Positions 1 to 8,267 of a stretch of DNA of 56,085 nt are shown piece after piece (positions within the stretch are counted from its first letter, which is position 1; every line of letters starts with the position of its first letter). This DNA comes from Candidatus Roseilinea sp. NK_OTU-006 (GTDB lineage Bacteria > Chloroflexota > Anaerolineae > J036 > Brachytrichaceae), in contig NZ_JAAFGM010000025.1 in assembly GCF_012931985.1 (NCBI RefSeq), forward strand, positions 1 through 56,085. Reading direction: 5' to 3'. Made by a program: the position numbers and the translations under genes. The notes beneath the pieces are model-generated. The model saw only the letters and a list, made by a program, of their open reading frames with translations, was not told the origin of the DNA and ran no database searches.

Positions 1-2
1 CG

Positions 3-1118
3 TTCGCCGTCGTGCCTTTCGACCGGCTGGAAGGACGCTGGAAGCTGCTTCAGGTGGACGGCGTCAACTTGTTCGAGCGCGAGGCCGACATGAGCGCCTA
101 TCCGTTCACGCTGCGCGTGCGCGCGCAGGGCAAGCCGGCGCTGATCGCCGAGATTGCGGCTGCCGTGCCGACGGCCGACAACCGCGACTTGAACAAGATG
201 GCCATCGTCGCCATGACCGGAGTCACCGCTCTCGTGCGCGGCACGGCCGTGCGCATGGAAGAGAAGGGCATCACCTATCCGGCTGAGAAAATCCGCGACT
301 GGTTAACCACCGCCGACATCACCCACATCAGCAATGAGGTCTCGTTCTGGGAAAACTGCCCGCCGCCCTCGTTCAAATCCGGCGTGGTGATGTGCTCCGA
401 CCCGCGCTACATCGAGCTGTTGCGCTACGTGGGCGCCGATGTGATCGAGCTGACCGGCAACCACCTCTGGGACTACGGCTATCAACACCTGATCCCGACG
501 ATCGAGATGTACGAAAAGGAGGGATGGGGGTATTTCGGCGGCGGGCGCGACCTGGCCGATGCGCTGAAGCCGCTGACGATAACGGTGAACGGCAACCGGA
601 TCGCTTTCATCGGCTGTAATTACTTCGGCGCAAATTGGGCCACCGAGCGGCTGCCCGGGTCGGCCCCGTGCAGCCCGAACGATCCGAAAGACCTCACCCA
701 CCAGATCGAGACCATTCGCCAACTGAAGGCCGAAGGCTACAACGTGATCGCCACGCTGCAATACGAGGAATACTACTTCTACGAGTCCACCCCCCAGCAG
801 CGGCGCGATTTCGCCGCGCTGCGCGATGCCGGCGCGGTCGTCGTCAACGGCAGCCAGGGGCACCACGTGCAGGGCTTCGATGTGAATGCCGACGGCTTCA
901 TCCACTGGGGCACGGGCAACATCTTCTTCGGCGACCAGACGTTCTCGCGCGGCGCGCTGACCACGATGGTGGATCGCCACGTGTTCTACGACAACCGCTA
1001 CCTCGGCGCCGACCTGCGCACGGCGTTCATCGAGGACCTATCGCAACCGCGCCCGATGACGCCGGAGGAGCGCGCCGAGCTGCTGCGCACGCTGTTCGCG
1101 GTCAGCCGGTTTCAGTAA
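3..1118 (+). CDS. CapA-like (PGA_cap) metallophosphoesterase-fold protein, 5'-truncated by window edge
   Basis: The frame is open to the first base, so the true start lies upstream; the GTG at 12 is only the first start-like codon visible. From about residue 60 the protein resembles the CapA/PGA_cap family, a calcineurin-like fold linked to capsule or poly-gamma-glutamate synthesis. Visible family motifs are NEVSFW, TGNHLWDYG (a canonical TGNH metal-site motif) and GSQGHHVQGF near the C-terminus, followed by HWGTGNIFF. The first 50 or so residues (FAVVPFDRLEGRW and on) look like the end of a separate N-terminal domain, possibly periplasmic-binding-like, so the full gene is probably a fusion. 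It ends with TAA at 1118. The family is clear; the substrate is unknown. Confidence 0.8.
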   Translation, partial: FAVVPFDRLEGRWKLLQVDGVNLFEREADMSAYPFTLRVRAQGKPALIAEIAAAVPTADNRDLNKMAIVAMTGVTALVRGTAVRMEEKGITYPAEKIRDWLTTADITHISNEVSFWENCPPPSFKSGVVMCSDPRYIELLRYVGADVIELTGNHLWDYGYQHLIPTIEMYEKEGWGYFGGGRDLADALKPLTITVNGNRIAFIGCNYFGANWATERLPGSAPCSPNDPKDLTHQIETIRQLKAEGYNVIATLQYEEYYFYESTPQQRRDFAALRDAGAVVVNGSQGHHVQGFDVNADGFIHWGTGNIFFGDQTFSRGALTTMVDRHVFYDNRYLGADLRTAFIEDLSQPRPMTPEERAELLRTLFAVSRFQ

Positions 1119-1180
1119 GGTCAAGCAGCGCCGAGGCACAACCATTCACGCGAAGCGGGTATAACTTTGGGTCACTACAG

Positions 1181-1186
1181 TAAACT
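1181..1186 (+). promoter_or_regulatory. Possible -10 box for the enolase-superfamily gene
   Basis: TAAACT lies 15 nt before the ATG at 1202, and a TATAAC lies at 1160-1165. No good -35 is seen. Either box would give a very short leader. Confidence 0.3.
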
Positions 1187-1201
1187 AACCCGGCTTCTAC
1201 C

Positions 1202-2359
1202 ATGAAGATCACCGACGTGAAGGTCTATCCCACCTGGGTGGGCAGCCGCAATCAACTGATCGTCAAGATCGAAACCGATGAGGGCATCTACGGCTGGGGC
1301 GAGTCAGGACTGAGCGGGCGCGAACTGGCGGTGGAAGGCGCCCTCCGTCACTACCGCGCGCTGTTGATCGGGCAAGACCCGTTGCGCATCGGATTGATCT
1401 GGCAGTTGCTCTACCGCTCGCAATACTTCGAGGGTGGCCGCGTGCTGACAGCGGCGCAGAGCGCCATAGACATTGCGCTCTACGACATCAAGGGCAAAGC
1501 GTTAGGCGTGCCGGTCTATCAACTGCTGGGCGGCAAGCAGCGCGACTACGTGAACTGCTTCGCCACCACCGATGCGGACAACGTCGAGCAGCTCATCGAG
1601 CGCTGCCGGCTGCTGCTCGACCACGGTTGGCGCATCATCCGTATGTCGCCGGCCTATGCCGGTCCGCGTGACGCCCATGTCTGGGAGCCGTGGGCGTCCA
1701 TCGGCATCACCGCCGAATGGTGCGCCCAGGTGCGCGCCGCCGTCGGCAGCGGGCCGGTGTTGGGCGTGGATTACCACCATCGGCTGAGCGTCGCCGAAGC
1801 AGCGTCGTTCTGCCAACGTATGCCGAGGGGCACGCTGGATTTCCTGGAGGAGCCGATCCGCGACGAGTGTCCCGAGGCCTACGCGCAATTGCGGCGCATG
1901 ACCGACGTGCCGATGGCCATCGGCGAAGAGTTCAGCAGCAAGTGGCAGGCGCTGCCTTACATCGAAGGTGGCCTGACAAACTACATGCGGCTAGATATTT
2001 GCAACATCGGTGGCTTCACCGAGGCGATGAAGGTGGCCGGCTGGTGCGAGGCCCACTACATTGACCTCATGCCGCACAACCCGCTCGGCCCGATCTGCAC
2101 CGCCGCTACGGTGCACCTGGCCGCGGCCGTTCCCAACTTCTTCGCGCTCGAAGTGCGCTACTCCCCAACCGAGGATTTGCACTTCTACGACGAGAACATC
2201 TTCCCCGTCCAGCTCAAGCTGGAAGGGACACGCTTTCGTGTGCCGGATGGGCCTGGTCTGGGCGTCGAGTTCAATGAGAAAGACTTTGCCGGCCGACCGT
2301 TCAAGTTCTGGGAAGCGCCCAAGCTGTATCGGAGCGACGGGAGCGTGCAGAACTGGTAG
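1202..2359 (+). CDS. Mandelate racemase/galactonate dehydratase-like enolase superfamily enzyme
   Basis: A 385-residue protein of the mandelate racemase/muconate lactonizing enzyme type, close in architecture to galactonate (sugar-acid) dehydratases. The N-terminal capping domain begins MKITDVKVYPTWVG. The barrel carries acidic Mg2+ ligands in GVDYHHR, in DFLEEPI and in AIGEEF, and a late catalytic His in LMPHNPLGPI, the pattern of GalD/ManD-like dehydratases. Expected chemistry is abstraction of an alpha proton of a sugar acid with loss of water to give a 2-keto-3-deoxy acid. It follows the CapA-like gene by 83 bp and probably has its own promoter. No Shine-Dalgarno is visible. Family assignment is firm; the exact sugar acid is not determinable. 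Confidence 0.85.
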   Translation: MKITDVKVYPTWVGSRNQLIVKIETDEGIYGWGESGLSGRELAVEGALRHYRALLIGQDPLRIGLIWQLLYRSQYFEGGRVLTAAQSAIDIALYDIKGKALGVPVYQLLGGKQRDYVNCFATTDADNVEQLIERCRLLLDHGWRIIRMSPAYAGPRDAHVWEPWASIGITAEWCAQVRAAVGSGPVLGVDYHHRLSVAEAASFCQRMPRGTLDFLEEPIRDECPEAYAQLRRMTDVPMAIGEEFSSKWQALPYIEGGLTNYMRLDICNIGGFTEAMKVAGWCEAHYIDLMPHNPLGPICTAATVHLAAAVPNFFALEVRYSPTEDLHFYDENIFPVQLKLEGTRFRVPDGPGLGVEFNEKDFAGRPFKFWEAPKLYRSDGSVQNW

Positions 2360-2412
2360 CGCAATCCAACAAACCAGGCCAAAAAGCATGCCTTCACCCC
2401 ATCAAATGTCAG

Positions 2413-2441
2413 TTGACAGTTAAATTGTGTTCGCGTAGAAT
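2413..2441 (+). promoter_or_regulatory. Strong sigma70-type promoter of the dtxR-like/ATPase operon
   Basis: A perfect -35 TTGACA (2413-2418) and -10 TAGAAT (2436-2441) are separated by exactly 17 bp, the best vegetative promoter in the window. Transcription should start near 2448, giving a leader of about 30 nt before the ATG at 2480. Confidence 0.8.
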
Positions 2442-2456
2442 TTGACAGGTGTTAAA
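2441..2456 (+). promoter_or_regulatory. Candidate metal-regulator operator overlapping the -10/start site
   Basis: TTTGACAGGTGTTAAA is an imperfect 16-bp palindrome (six of eight pairs match). It begins on the last base of the -10 box and covers the predicted transcription start. A DtxR/MntR-type dimer bound here would block initiation, so autoregulation is the likely arrangement. The site is seen; the regulator pairing is inferred. Confidence 0.5.
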
Positions 2457-2479
2457 TCTCAAGTTTCTAACACTCGAAG

Positions 2480-3163
2480 ATGTCGAAAACGACCTATACC
2501 GACCCGGTCGGCGTTAACGATGCGACGTTGCATTATCTGGATGTCATCTACCGCTTGACCCAACAATCCGACGCCGCAAACACCACCGAGATCGCGGAGA
2601 AGCTGGGCGTCACGCCATCGGGCGCGAGCGTGATGCTCAAACGATTGGCTGAACGCAAGCTGGTGCAGCTCACACCCTACAAGGGCGCGACGCTCACTCC
2701 TGAGGGTCGGCGTCTGGCGCTGCGCACCATCCGGCGCCATCGCTTGCTTGAGATGTTCCTGCATCAAGTGATGGGGTTCGCGTGGCACGAGGTAGACGAC
2801 CACGCGCACGCGCTCGAAACAGCTATCACCGAGCCGCTGGAAGACCGGATGGATGAGATGCTCGGATATCCCACGCGCTGTCCTCACGGCCATCTGATCC
2901 CCAGAAAGGACGGCACCCTGCCCGAGGTGAACGACATGCCAATCCTTTCACTCGCGCCGGGCGCAACCGGCGTCATCCGCTGCGTGGACACCGACAACAG
3001 TGAATGGCTCAAGTATCTGGGCGAGCAGGGGCTGAAGCCAGGCGTGCGGGTGACTTTGCGAGGCATTGCCCCATACAGCGGCCCGGTAAGCATTGAAACG
3101 CCGGATGGCGTTGTGGCCATTGGACAAAACCTGGCCGAGATCATTTACATTGAACCCAACTAA
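2480..3163 (+). CDS. DtxR/MntR-family metal-dependent transcriptional regulator
   Basis: A 227-residue three-domain repressor. A winged helix lies at about residues 30-80 (TTEIAEKLGVTPSGASVMLK), followed by the dimerisation and metal-binding domain at 85-140. That domain includes HRLLEMFL, the HEVDDHAH segment and CPHGHLIP, all hallmarks of Fe2+/Mn2+-sensing DtxR, IdeR and MntR proteins. The C-terminal 70 residues form an SH3-like FeoA domain. The ATG at 2480 gives the usual family length. The gene ends 4 bp before the metal ATPase start, so the two are co-transcribed and the regulator probably controls its own operon through the palindrome at 2441. The metal sensed is inferred as Fe2+, Mn2+ or Co2+. 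Confidence 0.9.
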   Translation: MSKTTYTDPVGVNDATLHYLDVIYRLTQQSDAANTTEIAEKLGVTPSGASVMLKRLAERKLVQLTPYKGATLTPEGRRLALRTIRRHRLLEMFLHQVMGFAWHEVDDHAHALETAITEPLEDRMDEMLGYPTRCPHGHLIPRKDGTLPEVNDMPILSLAPGATGVIRCVDTDNSEWLKYLGEQGLKPGVRVTLRGIAPYSGPVSIETPDGVVAIGQNLAEIIYIEPN

Positions 3164-3167
3164 CCGC

Positions 3168-5246
3168 ATGGCAGCTTCGACGCAACCCAAGCTGACAACG
3201 GCGGGCGCCCGCCTCCCTGTGGCCTTGTCATTGTGGGCGCGCGTGCGCGCCTGGTTCACGCCGCTGCGACTGGAGGCCACCTGCGTGGCGATTACCTTCG
3301 TGGCCATGATGGCCGGGCTGCTCACGTCGAACATGGACGTGAATCCGACGGTGCCGGCGATCTTCTACCTGGTCGCTTACGTCAGTGGCGGCATCTTCGG
3401 CGCGCAGGCCGGCATCGAGTCTCTGCGCCACTTCCAGATAGACGTAGACCTGCTCATGGTCCTGGCTGCGCTGGGCGCGGTGGTCATCGGTTCGCCGTTC
3501 GAGGGGGCGATGTTGCTGTTCCTGTTTTCGCTCTCGAACGTCTTACAAGCATACGCCCTGGGGCGCACCCGCAGCGCCATCCAGGCGCTGATGAAACTAC
3601 GACCCGAGCAAGCGCTGGTCAAGCGCGATGGCGAGACCATGCTCATGCCGATTGAACAACTCGCCATCGGCGACCGTATTCTGGTGCGGCCCGGCGAGCG
3701 CGTGCCGTTGGACGGCATCGTTGTGGAGGGCGAAAGCACACTCGATCAGTCCTCACTCACCGGCGAGTCCATGCCGGTCGGCAAGCGCGTCGGCGACATG
3801 GTCTTCGCCGGCACGGTCAATCAGTCCGGCAGCCTGGAAGTGCAGGTCACCAAACTGGCTCGCGACTCGACCATCGCCCGGCTGATCCAGATGGTCGAAG
3901 AGGCGCAGAGCCAAAAAGCCCCCACCGAGCGCTTCCTGGACAAGTTCGAGCAAGTGTACGCCGTCGGCGTGATCCTCTTCACGCTGTTGCTGATGATCGT
4001 CCCGCCGGCATTCTTCAACGCACCGTTCGAGGCGTCGCTCTACCGCGCCATCACGGTGATGGTGGTCGCGTCGCCCTGCGCGTTGATCATCAGCACGCCG
4101 GCGGCTATTCTCTCGGCCATTGCCAATGGCGCGCGTCGCGGCATCCTCTTCAAAGGCGGCGCGCACCTGGAGCGCGCCGGCCAGCTCGACATCGTCGCCT
4201 TCGACAAGACCGGCACGCTCACGGTAGGCAAGCCGACCGTCACCGACGTGATGATCATTCCGCTCAACGCCCCAGATTGCGACGAGCAAGCGGATAGCGC
4301 CGCGGATGATCCATGCCTGCCAGACGTTCCTGAACACATCCGCAGGGAACAAGAGAACATCCTGCTCGCGCTGGCTGCCGCCGTCGAATCCAAATCCGAG
4401 CACCCGCTGGCGCTGGCCATTGTGCAAACCGCCAAACATCGCGGCCTGAACATTCCGGAAGCGACGGATTTCGTGAATACTACGGGCAAGGGGGTGCAGG
4501 CGCGGGTTGCTTTCATGGGCGGGCTGACCATCGCCATCGGCAACCCACGCTACTTCGCAGACTATCCGGTTGCCGGCATGACGCGCGCTATGCGCCAGGT
4601 GGTTCAACTGCAGGACGAGGGCAAGACCTCGGTGTTGGTCGCCAAGATCAACGAGGGGCGCGCCAACATCCTGGGCGTCATCGCCATCGCCGACGTTGTC
4701 CGCCCCAGCGCCCTCAGCGTCATCCAGCGACTGCGCGAATTGGGCATCAAGCGCACGGTGATGCTCACGGGCGACAACGAACGCGTAGCGCGCGCCGTCG
4801 CCCAGCAGACCGGCGTGGACGAGTTCTATGCCGACCTGTTGCCGGCGGACAAGGTGGCGCAGATCAAACGCCTGCGCGACGGGTCGGGCAAGCCGAGCAC
4901 GGTGGCGATGGTTGGCGACGGGGTCAACGATGCGCCGGCGCTGGCCAGCGCGAGCTTGGGCATTGCGATGGGCGCCGCCGGCACCGACGTGGCGCTCGAG
5001 ACCGCCGACGTCGTGCTGATGTCGGACGACCTGCGCAATATCCCTTACGCGATCGCGCTCAGCCGACAAGCGCGCCGCATCATCATCCAGAATCTGGCAT
5101 TCGCCATCGCCGTGATCATCCTGCTGGTGATCGCCGCGCTGGGGTTCGATCTGCCTCTCCCCACCGGCGTCGTCGGACACGAGGGCAGCACGGTGATCGT
5201 GGTGTTGAACGGGTTGCGCCTCTTGAGGTTCCGCGAGCAGTCGTGA
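3168..5246 (+). CDS. P1B-4-type heavy-metal P-type ATPase (SPC motif), metal exporter
   Basis: A 692-residue P-type ATPase without an N-terminal HMA metal-binding domain. Motifs are TGES (actuator, residues 198-201), SPC in the transmembrane metal site (302-304) instead of the CPC of Cu/Zn pumps, the phosphorylated Asp in DKTGT (D346), GDGVND (from about 583), and HEGST in the last membrane segment (H671). SPC together with HEGS(T) defines the P1B-4 subgroup, whose studied members (PfeT, FrvA, CtpD, CoaT) export Fe2+ and/or Co2+. The ATG at 3168 directly follows the DtxR-like stop; upstream in-frame starts would overlap that gene. Co-transcription with a DtxR-type regulator fits relief of iron or cobalt excess. 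Acidic residues around D390 form an unusual loop after the phosphorylation domain start. Confidence 0.92.
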   Translation: MAASTQPKLTTAGARLPVALSLWARVRAWFTPLRLEATCVAITFVAMMAGLLTSNMDVNPTVPAIFYLVAYVSGGIFGAQAGIESLRHFQIDVDLLMVLAALGAVVIGSPFEGAMLLFLFSLSNVLQAYALGRTRSAIQALMKLRPEQALVKRDGETMLMPIEQLAIGDRILVRPGERVPLDGIVVEGESTLDQSSLTGESMPVGKRVGDMVFAGTVNQSGSLEVQVTKLARDSTIARLIQMVEEAQSQKAPTERFLDKFEQVYAVGVILFTLLLMIVPPAFFNAPFEASLYRAITVMVVASPCALIISTPAAILSAIANGARRGILFKGGAHLERAGQLDIVAFDKTGTLTVGKPTVTDVMIIPLNAPDCDEQADSAADDPCLPDVPEHIRREQENILLALAAAVESKSEHPLALAIVQTAKHRGLNIPEATDFVNTTGKGVQARVAFMGGLTIAIGNPRYFADYPVAGMTRAMRQVVQLQDEGKTSVLVAKINEGRANILGVIAIADVVRPSALSVIQRLRELGIKRTVMLTGDNERVARAVAQQTGVDEFYADLLPADKVAQIKRLRDGSGKPSTVAMVGDGVNDAPALASASLGIAMGAAGTDVALETADVVLMSDDLRNIPYAIALSRQARRIIIQNLAFAIAVIILLVIAALGFDLPLPTGVVGHEGSTVIVVLNGLRLLRFREQS

Positions 5247-5323
5247 GCGCGCCGTGGAGCCGTGAGGGGGAGGTGAACGCTGACGCGCCGGCGTGGCTCC
5301 CCCGCCGGCGATGAAGTACAACA

Positions 5324-5362
5324 CCAAGCCCGGACGCAGAACCTCCGGGCCTGGCTGTTTTT
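5324..5362 (+). terminator. Rho-independent terminator after the metal ATPase
   Basis: An 11-bp stem with one mismatch pairs CCAAGCCCGGA (5324-5334) with TCCGGGCCTGG (5344-5354) and is followed by CTGTTTTT. The T-run is on the plus side. The hairpin also lies just beyond the minus-strand rpsT stop, so it may act weakly in both directions. Confidence 0.75.
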
Positions 5363-5404
5363 ACCGCTGCGCGACTGCGCGATCAACGCAGCAGCGCTCA
5401 ACGC

Positions 5405-5692
5405 TCACGACTTCTTGGCCGCAGCCGCAGCGACGGCTTTGTTATACAGCTTCATCAAGCGCGACTTGCGCCGGGCGGCATTGTTCTTGTGAATCACGCC
5501 CTTGCCGGCGGCGCGATCGAGATAGCTGATCGCCTTAGCCAGTTCGACTTTGGCCTGCTCAAGGTCTCTCAACGCAATCGCCAGGCGCGTCTTCTTGATC
5601 GCAGTGCGCGAGCGCGAGCGATGCAAACGGTTGAACTGCGCCTTGCGCGCGCTGTTCCGAATGCGCTGTTTTGCCGATGCGGTATTGGCCAC
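5405..5692 (-). CDS. rpsT: 30S ribosomal protein S20
   Basis: A 95-residue S20, beginning with the family signature ANTASAKQRIRNS and ending in an alanine/lysine-rich tail. It binds 16S rRNA helices early in 30S assembly. The start is a GTG at 5692, chosen because the next codons match the universal S20 N-terminus and because GGAGAGGG, one of very few strong Shine-Dalgarno sequences in this window, lies 6 nt upstream. The longer open frame back to 5812 is not coding. The gene is monocistronic, divergent from the membrane gene at 5824 and convergent with the metal ATPase. A non-AUG start with a strong ribosome site is common for this gene and may tune expression. Confidence 0.95.
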   Translation of the reverse strand: MANTASAKQRIRNSARKAQFNRLHRSRSRTAIKKTRLAIALRDLEQAKVELAKAISYLDRAAGKGVIHKNNAARRKSRLMKLYNKAVAAAAAKKS

Positions 5693-5771
5693 TGGAATCC
5701 CTCTCCGATTCGCTTGAATGAAAATTTGAGCTGGGCTTGTGCGCCTTCCCGTCGGCGCGCAAGCGGCTCGT

Positions 5772-5800
5772 ATTTTACCTGGGGTCGGCCAGGCCGTCCA
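5772..5800 (-). promoter_or_regulatory. Candidate rpsT promoter
   Basis: On the minus strand, a -35-like TGGACG (5795-5800, four of six) and a -10 TAAAAT (5772-5777) are separated by 17 bp. This gives a leader of roughly 70 nt before the GTG at 5692. Confidence 0.5.
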
Positions 5801-5807
5801 GCGGTGA

Positions 5808-5813
5808 TACACT
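5808..5813 (+). promoter_or_regulatory. -10 box for a leaderless transcript
   Basis: TACACT lies exactly 10 nt before the GTG at 5824, the spacing expected when transcription starts on the start codon. Confidence 0.4.
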
Positions 5814-5823
5814 TCCCGGTGTT

Positions 5824-7467
5824 GTGTTGCCCGTTGTGCTGCTGATCGCGCTCATGGCATCGCCATGGCTCGGCATTCTGCTTGCCGCCGCCTTTGCCCA
5901 TCCCCGTTGCCGGACCGCGCGGCTTGCGTTGCCAACTCGGCTGCCGATCATCGCGGGAGCCGGCGCCGCGCTAATTGCGGCGTGGATGCTGCTCGGACAA
6001 GCGGATTGGGAAACTGTCGTCGGGAACTGGTCGCCTGTGTCGTTCACCGGCCTGCCTCTGGTCGTAGCCGGGTTCGCCCCCTCTGCCGGCATCGTCATTG
6101 CCTGGACTACGCTCTACTTTCTGCATAGCGTACGGCCGCTGCCTGCGACATACTCCGAAAGCCTCCCCGTTGCACCGGCGCTCCTCGTCGCTGCGCTGAC
6201 GATCGTTGCATTTGCCAACAACTTGGTGACGCTGCTGGTCGGACTGGGCCTCACCGATCTGCTCACAGCATACTGGGCGCTGCGGCGGCAGGACAACGAG
6301 CGCGATGCGCTGATCGGGCTGATGCTGAACGGCTTGTCTATCGCCCTCATGACCCTGGTGACCGCGGTGCACATTGCCGCGGGCAACAGCCTGCACCTCC
6401 CCCTTGTCCGTTTAGACGCCTCCACAGCGCCGACGCTGGCGCTGGCCATCGCGTTGCGGCTGAACTTTGTGCCATTTCGCGCATCATCCAACGTGTGGGG
6501 CAACCCGCAGACGGCTGCTGGGGCGCTGGGCGGTCTGCTGACGCTGACCCGCTTGCCGGCGCTGGGCGTCACACGCCTGCCGGAATGGTTCTCTATGCTG
6601 GCGCTCGTGAGCGCGCTGCTCACACTCATCATCGCGCTCTTGCAGGCCGAAGACCGGGCTGATGCGCTTGCGCCGGCCGTTGCGACATCCAGCGCGTATC
6701 TCGCCTGCACAAGCGCTGTCCTGGCCACGCCCGGCGCAACGGCAGCCGCGACCATCGCCTGGCTTGTCGGAGCGACGCTGATCGGCCAGCCCCGATTCGC
6801 CGATGCGCCGTTATGGGCCGAGCGAGTCCGGCGCGCTGTGCGCGCCGCCGGCGCGCTGTGTCTGATCGGCTCGCTGCCCACTGTGGGGTTCGTCGGACAA
6901 GCCGGCATCGTCGCAACCTGGGCGGAGCGCGGCGCAGACGGATGGCCGTTGGCCTTTGTCCGGAGCGTCGTTTTCGCAGTGATGACCTACGTTTTGCTGA
7001 AGCTCGTTGTCCGCCCGGCCGACGAGCCTGCGCGACCGGCGCGCTTGATCGCACATCCTCTTCGCCCGACCGTGTGGGCCGCGCGTGAAGCGATTGGGGG
7101 ACTGGCAGCGTTGGCCCCCATCCTGATCTTTGGCATTGCCCCGGCGTTGCTAATGGCTGGCTCGCTGACCGACGCCCTGGCGCGCAACAGCGTATTCGGC
7201 TGGGCCAGTTGGGGCATCGCCATCGTCGCCGGCGCCCTGCTCTGGCGGCTGGAACCGCGTTGGCGGCCTGCCCTCCGCTCAATCAGCGGTCGCCTCGTCG
7301 GCGCACTGGAACTCGGTTGGTTCTACAGCCTGTTGGACGGCGCCGTGGCGCGGCTGCGCCATCCGTTCGGCCAGGTGTTCACGCTGTTGGAGGGCGACGG
7401 CATGTTGCTGTGGGCAATCATCGCCGTGTTGCTGACCGTGCTGATCGCGCGGCCAGGTGGGCCATAG
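5824..7467 (+). CDS. Polytopic membrane protein, divergent antiporter/NADH dehydrogenase subunit-like
   Basis: A hydrophobic protein of about 547 residues with some 14 predicted membrane spans. The stretch LIGSLPTVGFVGQAG resembles the conserved GxPPxxGFxGK region of NuoL/M/N and Mrp antiporter subunits, and the overall length fits. The usual charged channel residues are not obvious, so this is only a distant member or a degenerate paralogue. The start is placed at GTG 5824, 10 nt after a TACACT -10 box; ATG 5854 is an alternative. The stop is 3 bp before the DUF2085 gene, so the two form an operon and may function together at the membrane. Function is unproven. Confidence 0.6.
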   Translation: MLPVVLLIALMASPWLGILLAAAFAHPRCRTARLALPTRLPIIAGAGAALIAAWMLLGQADWETVVGNWSPVSFTGLPLVVAGFAPSAGIVIAWTTLYFLHSVRPLPATYSESLPVAPALLVAALTIVAFANNLVTLLVGLGLTDLLTAYWALRRQDNERDALIGLMLNGLSIALMTLVTAVHIAAGNSLHLPLVRLDASTAPTLALAIALRLNFVPFRASSNVWGNPQTAAGALGGLLTLTRLPALGVTRLPEWFSMLALVSALLTLIIALLQAEDRADALAPAVATSSAYLACTSAVLATPGATAAATIAWLVGATLIGQPRFADAPLWAERVRRAVRAAGALCLIGSLPTVGFVGQAGIVATWAERGADGWPLAFVRSVVFAVMTYVLLKLVVRPADEPARPARLIAHPLRPTVWAAREAIGGLAALAPILIFGIAPALLMAGSLTDALARNSVFGWASWGIAIVAGALLWRLEPRWRPALRSISGRLVGALELGWFYSLLDGAVARLRHPFGQVFTLLEGDGMLLWAIIAVLLTVLIARPGGP

Positions 7468-7470
7468 CTT

Positions 7471-8259
7471 ATGAGTGAGAGGTTGCCGCTGCGCGTCCTT
7501 CCGCTCGCTGTCTTCGCCATATTGGCGCTGTTGGCTGCGGTGGTGCCGGCAGATGGGTTGCGCGCTTTGGATTGGGTTGGGAATGCCGTGTGCCATCGCA
7601 TCCCGGCGCGGTCGTTCTTCGTCGCTGGACGGCAACTGCCGGTGTGCGCCCGCGATACCGGCATGTTCTCCGCCGCGCTGCTCGGGGTCATCGGCTTCGC
7701 GTGGACTTTGCGCAGCCGCGCTTCCGCCTTCCCGCCTCGCCCGTACGCCTACGTCTTTGCCGCAAGCTTCGTCGCCTGGGCGTTCGACGGCTTCAACTCC
7801 TACTGGCTGCTGGTGACCGGGCGGACGCTGTTCTACCAGCCGCAAAACTGGCTGCGCTTAACCACCGGCGCATTCATGGGCGCCGCGCTCAGCGCCTACG
7901 TGACGGCACTGGCCAATCAGGCAATCTGGCGGACGGCAGACCCTACGCCGGTGGTCCACTCATGGCGGGATGTGCTGCGGCTGATCGCCATCGCCGTCGT
8001 CGTCGTGCTCGTTGTGCTCTGGCGTCCCGATTTCTTATTTGGGCCGATCGCGCTCACCAGCGGCCTCGGCGCGTTCGCACTGCTCACGCTGGTGAATGGC
8101 TTGATCGCGCTGGTGGCCATGCGACAGCACGGGCGCGTGGAACGGTGGCGACAACTCGTCCTGCCGGGGATCATCGGTTTCATCCTCACGCTGGCGCAGA
8201 TCGGCCTGATCAACCTCATCCGCGCGGCGCTCATCCAGCCGTTCGATGCGCCGTTCTGA
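7471..8259 (+). CDS. DUF2085 family membrane protein
   Basis: A 262-residue membrane protein with six or seven hydrophobic segments. It carries the DUF2085 signatures NAVCHRIPARSF (conserved Cys-His) and PVCARDTGMF, then DGFNSYW and QNWLRLTTG further on. The conserved Cys/His pairs suggest a metal or redox site at the membrane face, but no activity is established for the family. It starts 3 bp after the antiporter-like gene, implying co-translation, and converges on the LLM oxidoreductase with only 8 bp between the stops. Assignment to the family is firm; function is unknown. Confidence 0.85.
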   Translation: MSERLPLRVLPLAVFAILALLAAVVPADGLRALDWVGNAVCHRIPARSFFVAGRQLPVCARDTGMFSAALLGVIGFAWTLRSRASAFPPRPYAYVFAASFVAWAFDGFNSYWLLVTGRTLFYQPQNWLRLTTGAFMGAALSAYVTALANQAIWRTADPTPVVHSWRDVLRLIAIAVVVVLVVLWRPDFLFGPIALTSGLGAFALLTLVNGLIALVAMRQHGRVERWRQLVLPGIIGFILTLAQIGLINLIRAALIQPFDAPF

Positions 8260-8267
8260 GCGCCGCC

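Noticed and set aside
3753-5327. 524-codon minus-strand frame opposite the metal ATPase
   Set aside because: It is antisense to a gene with complete P-type ATPase motifs and its product is Arg/His/Asp-rich low complexity, typical of a high-GC shadow.
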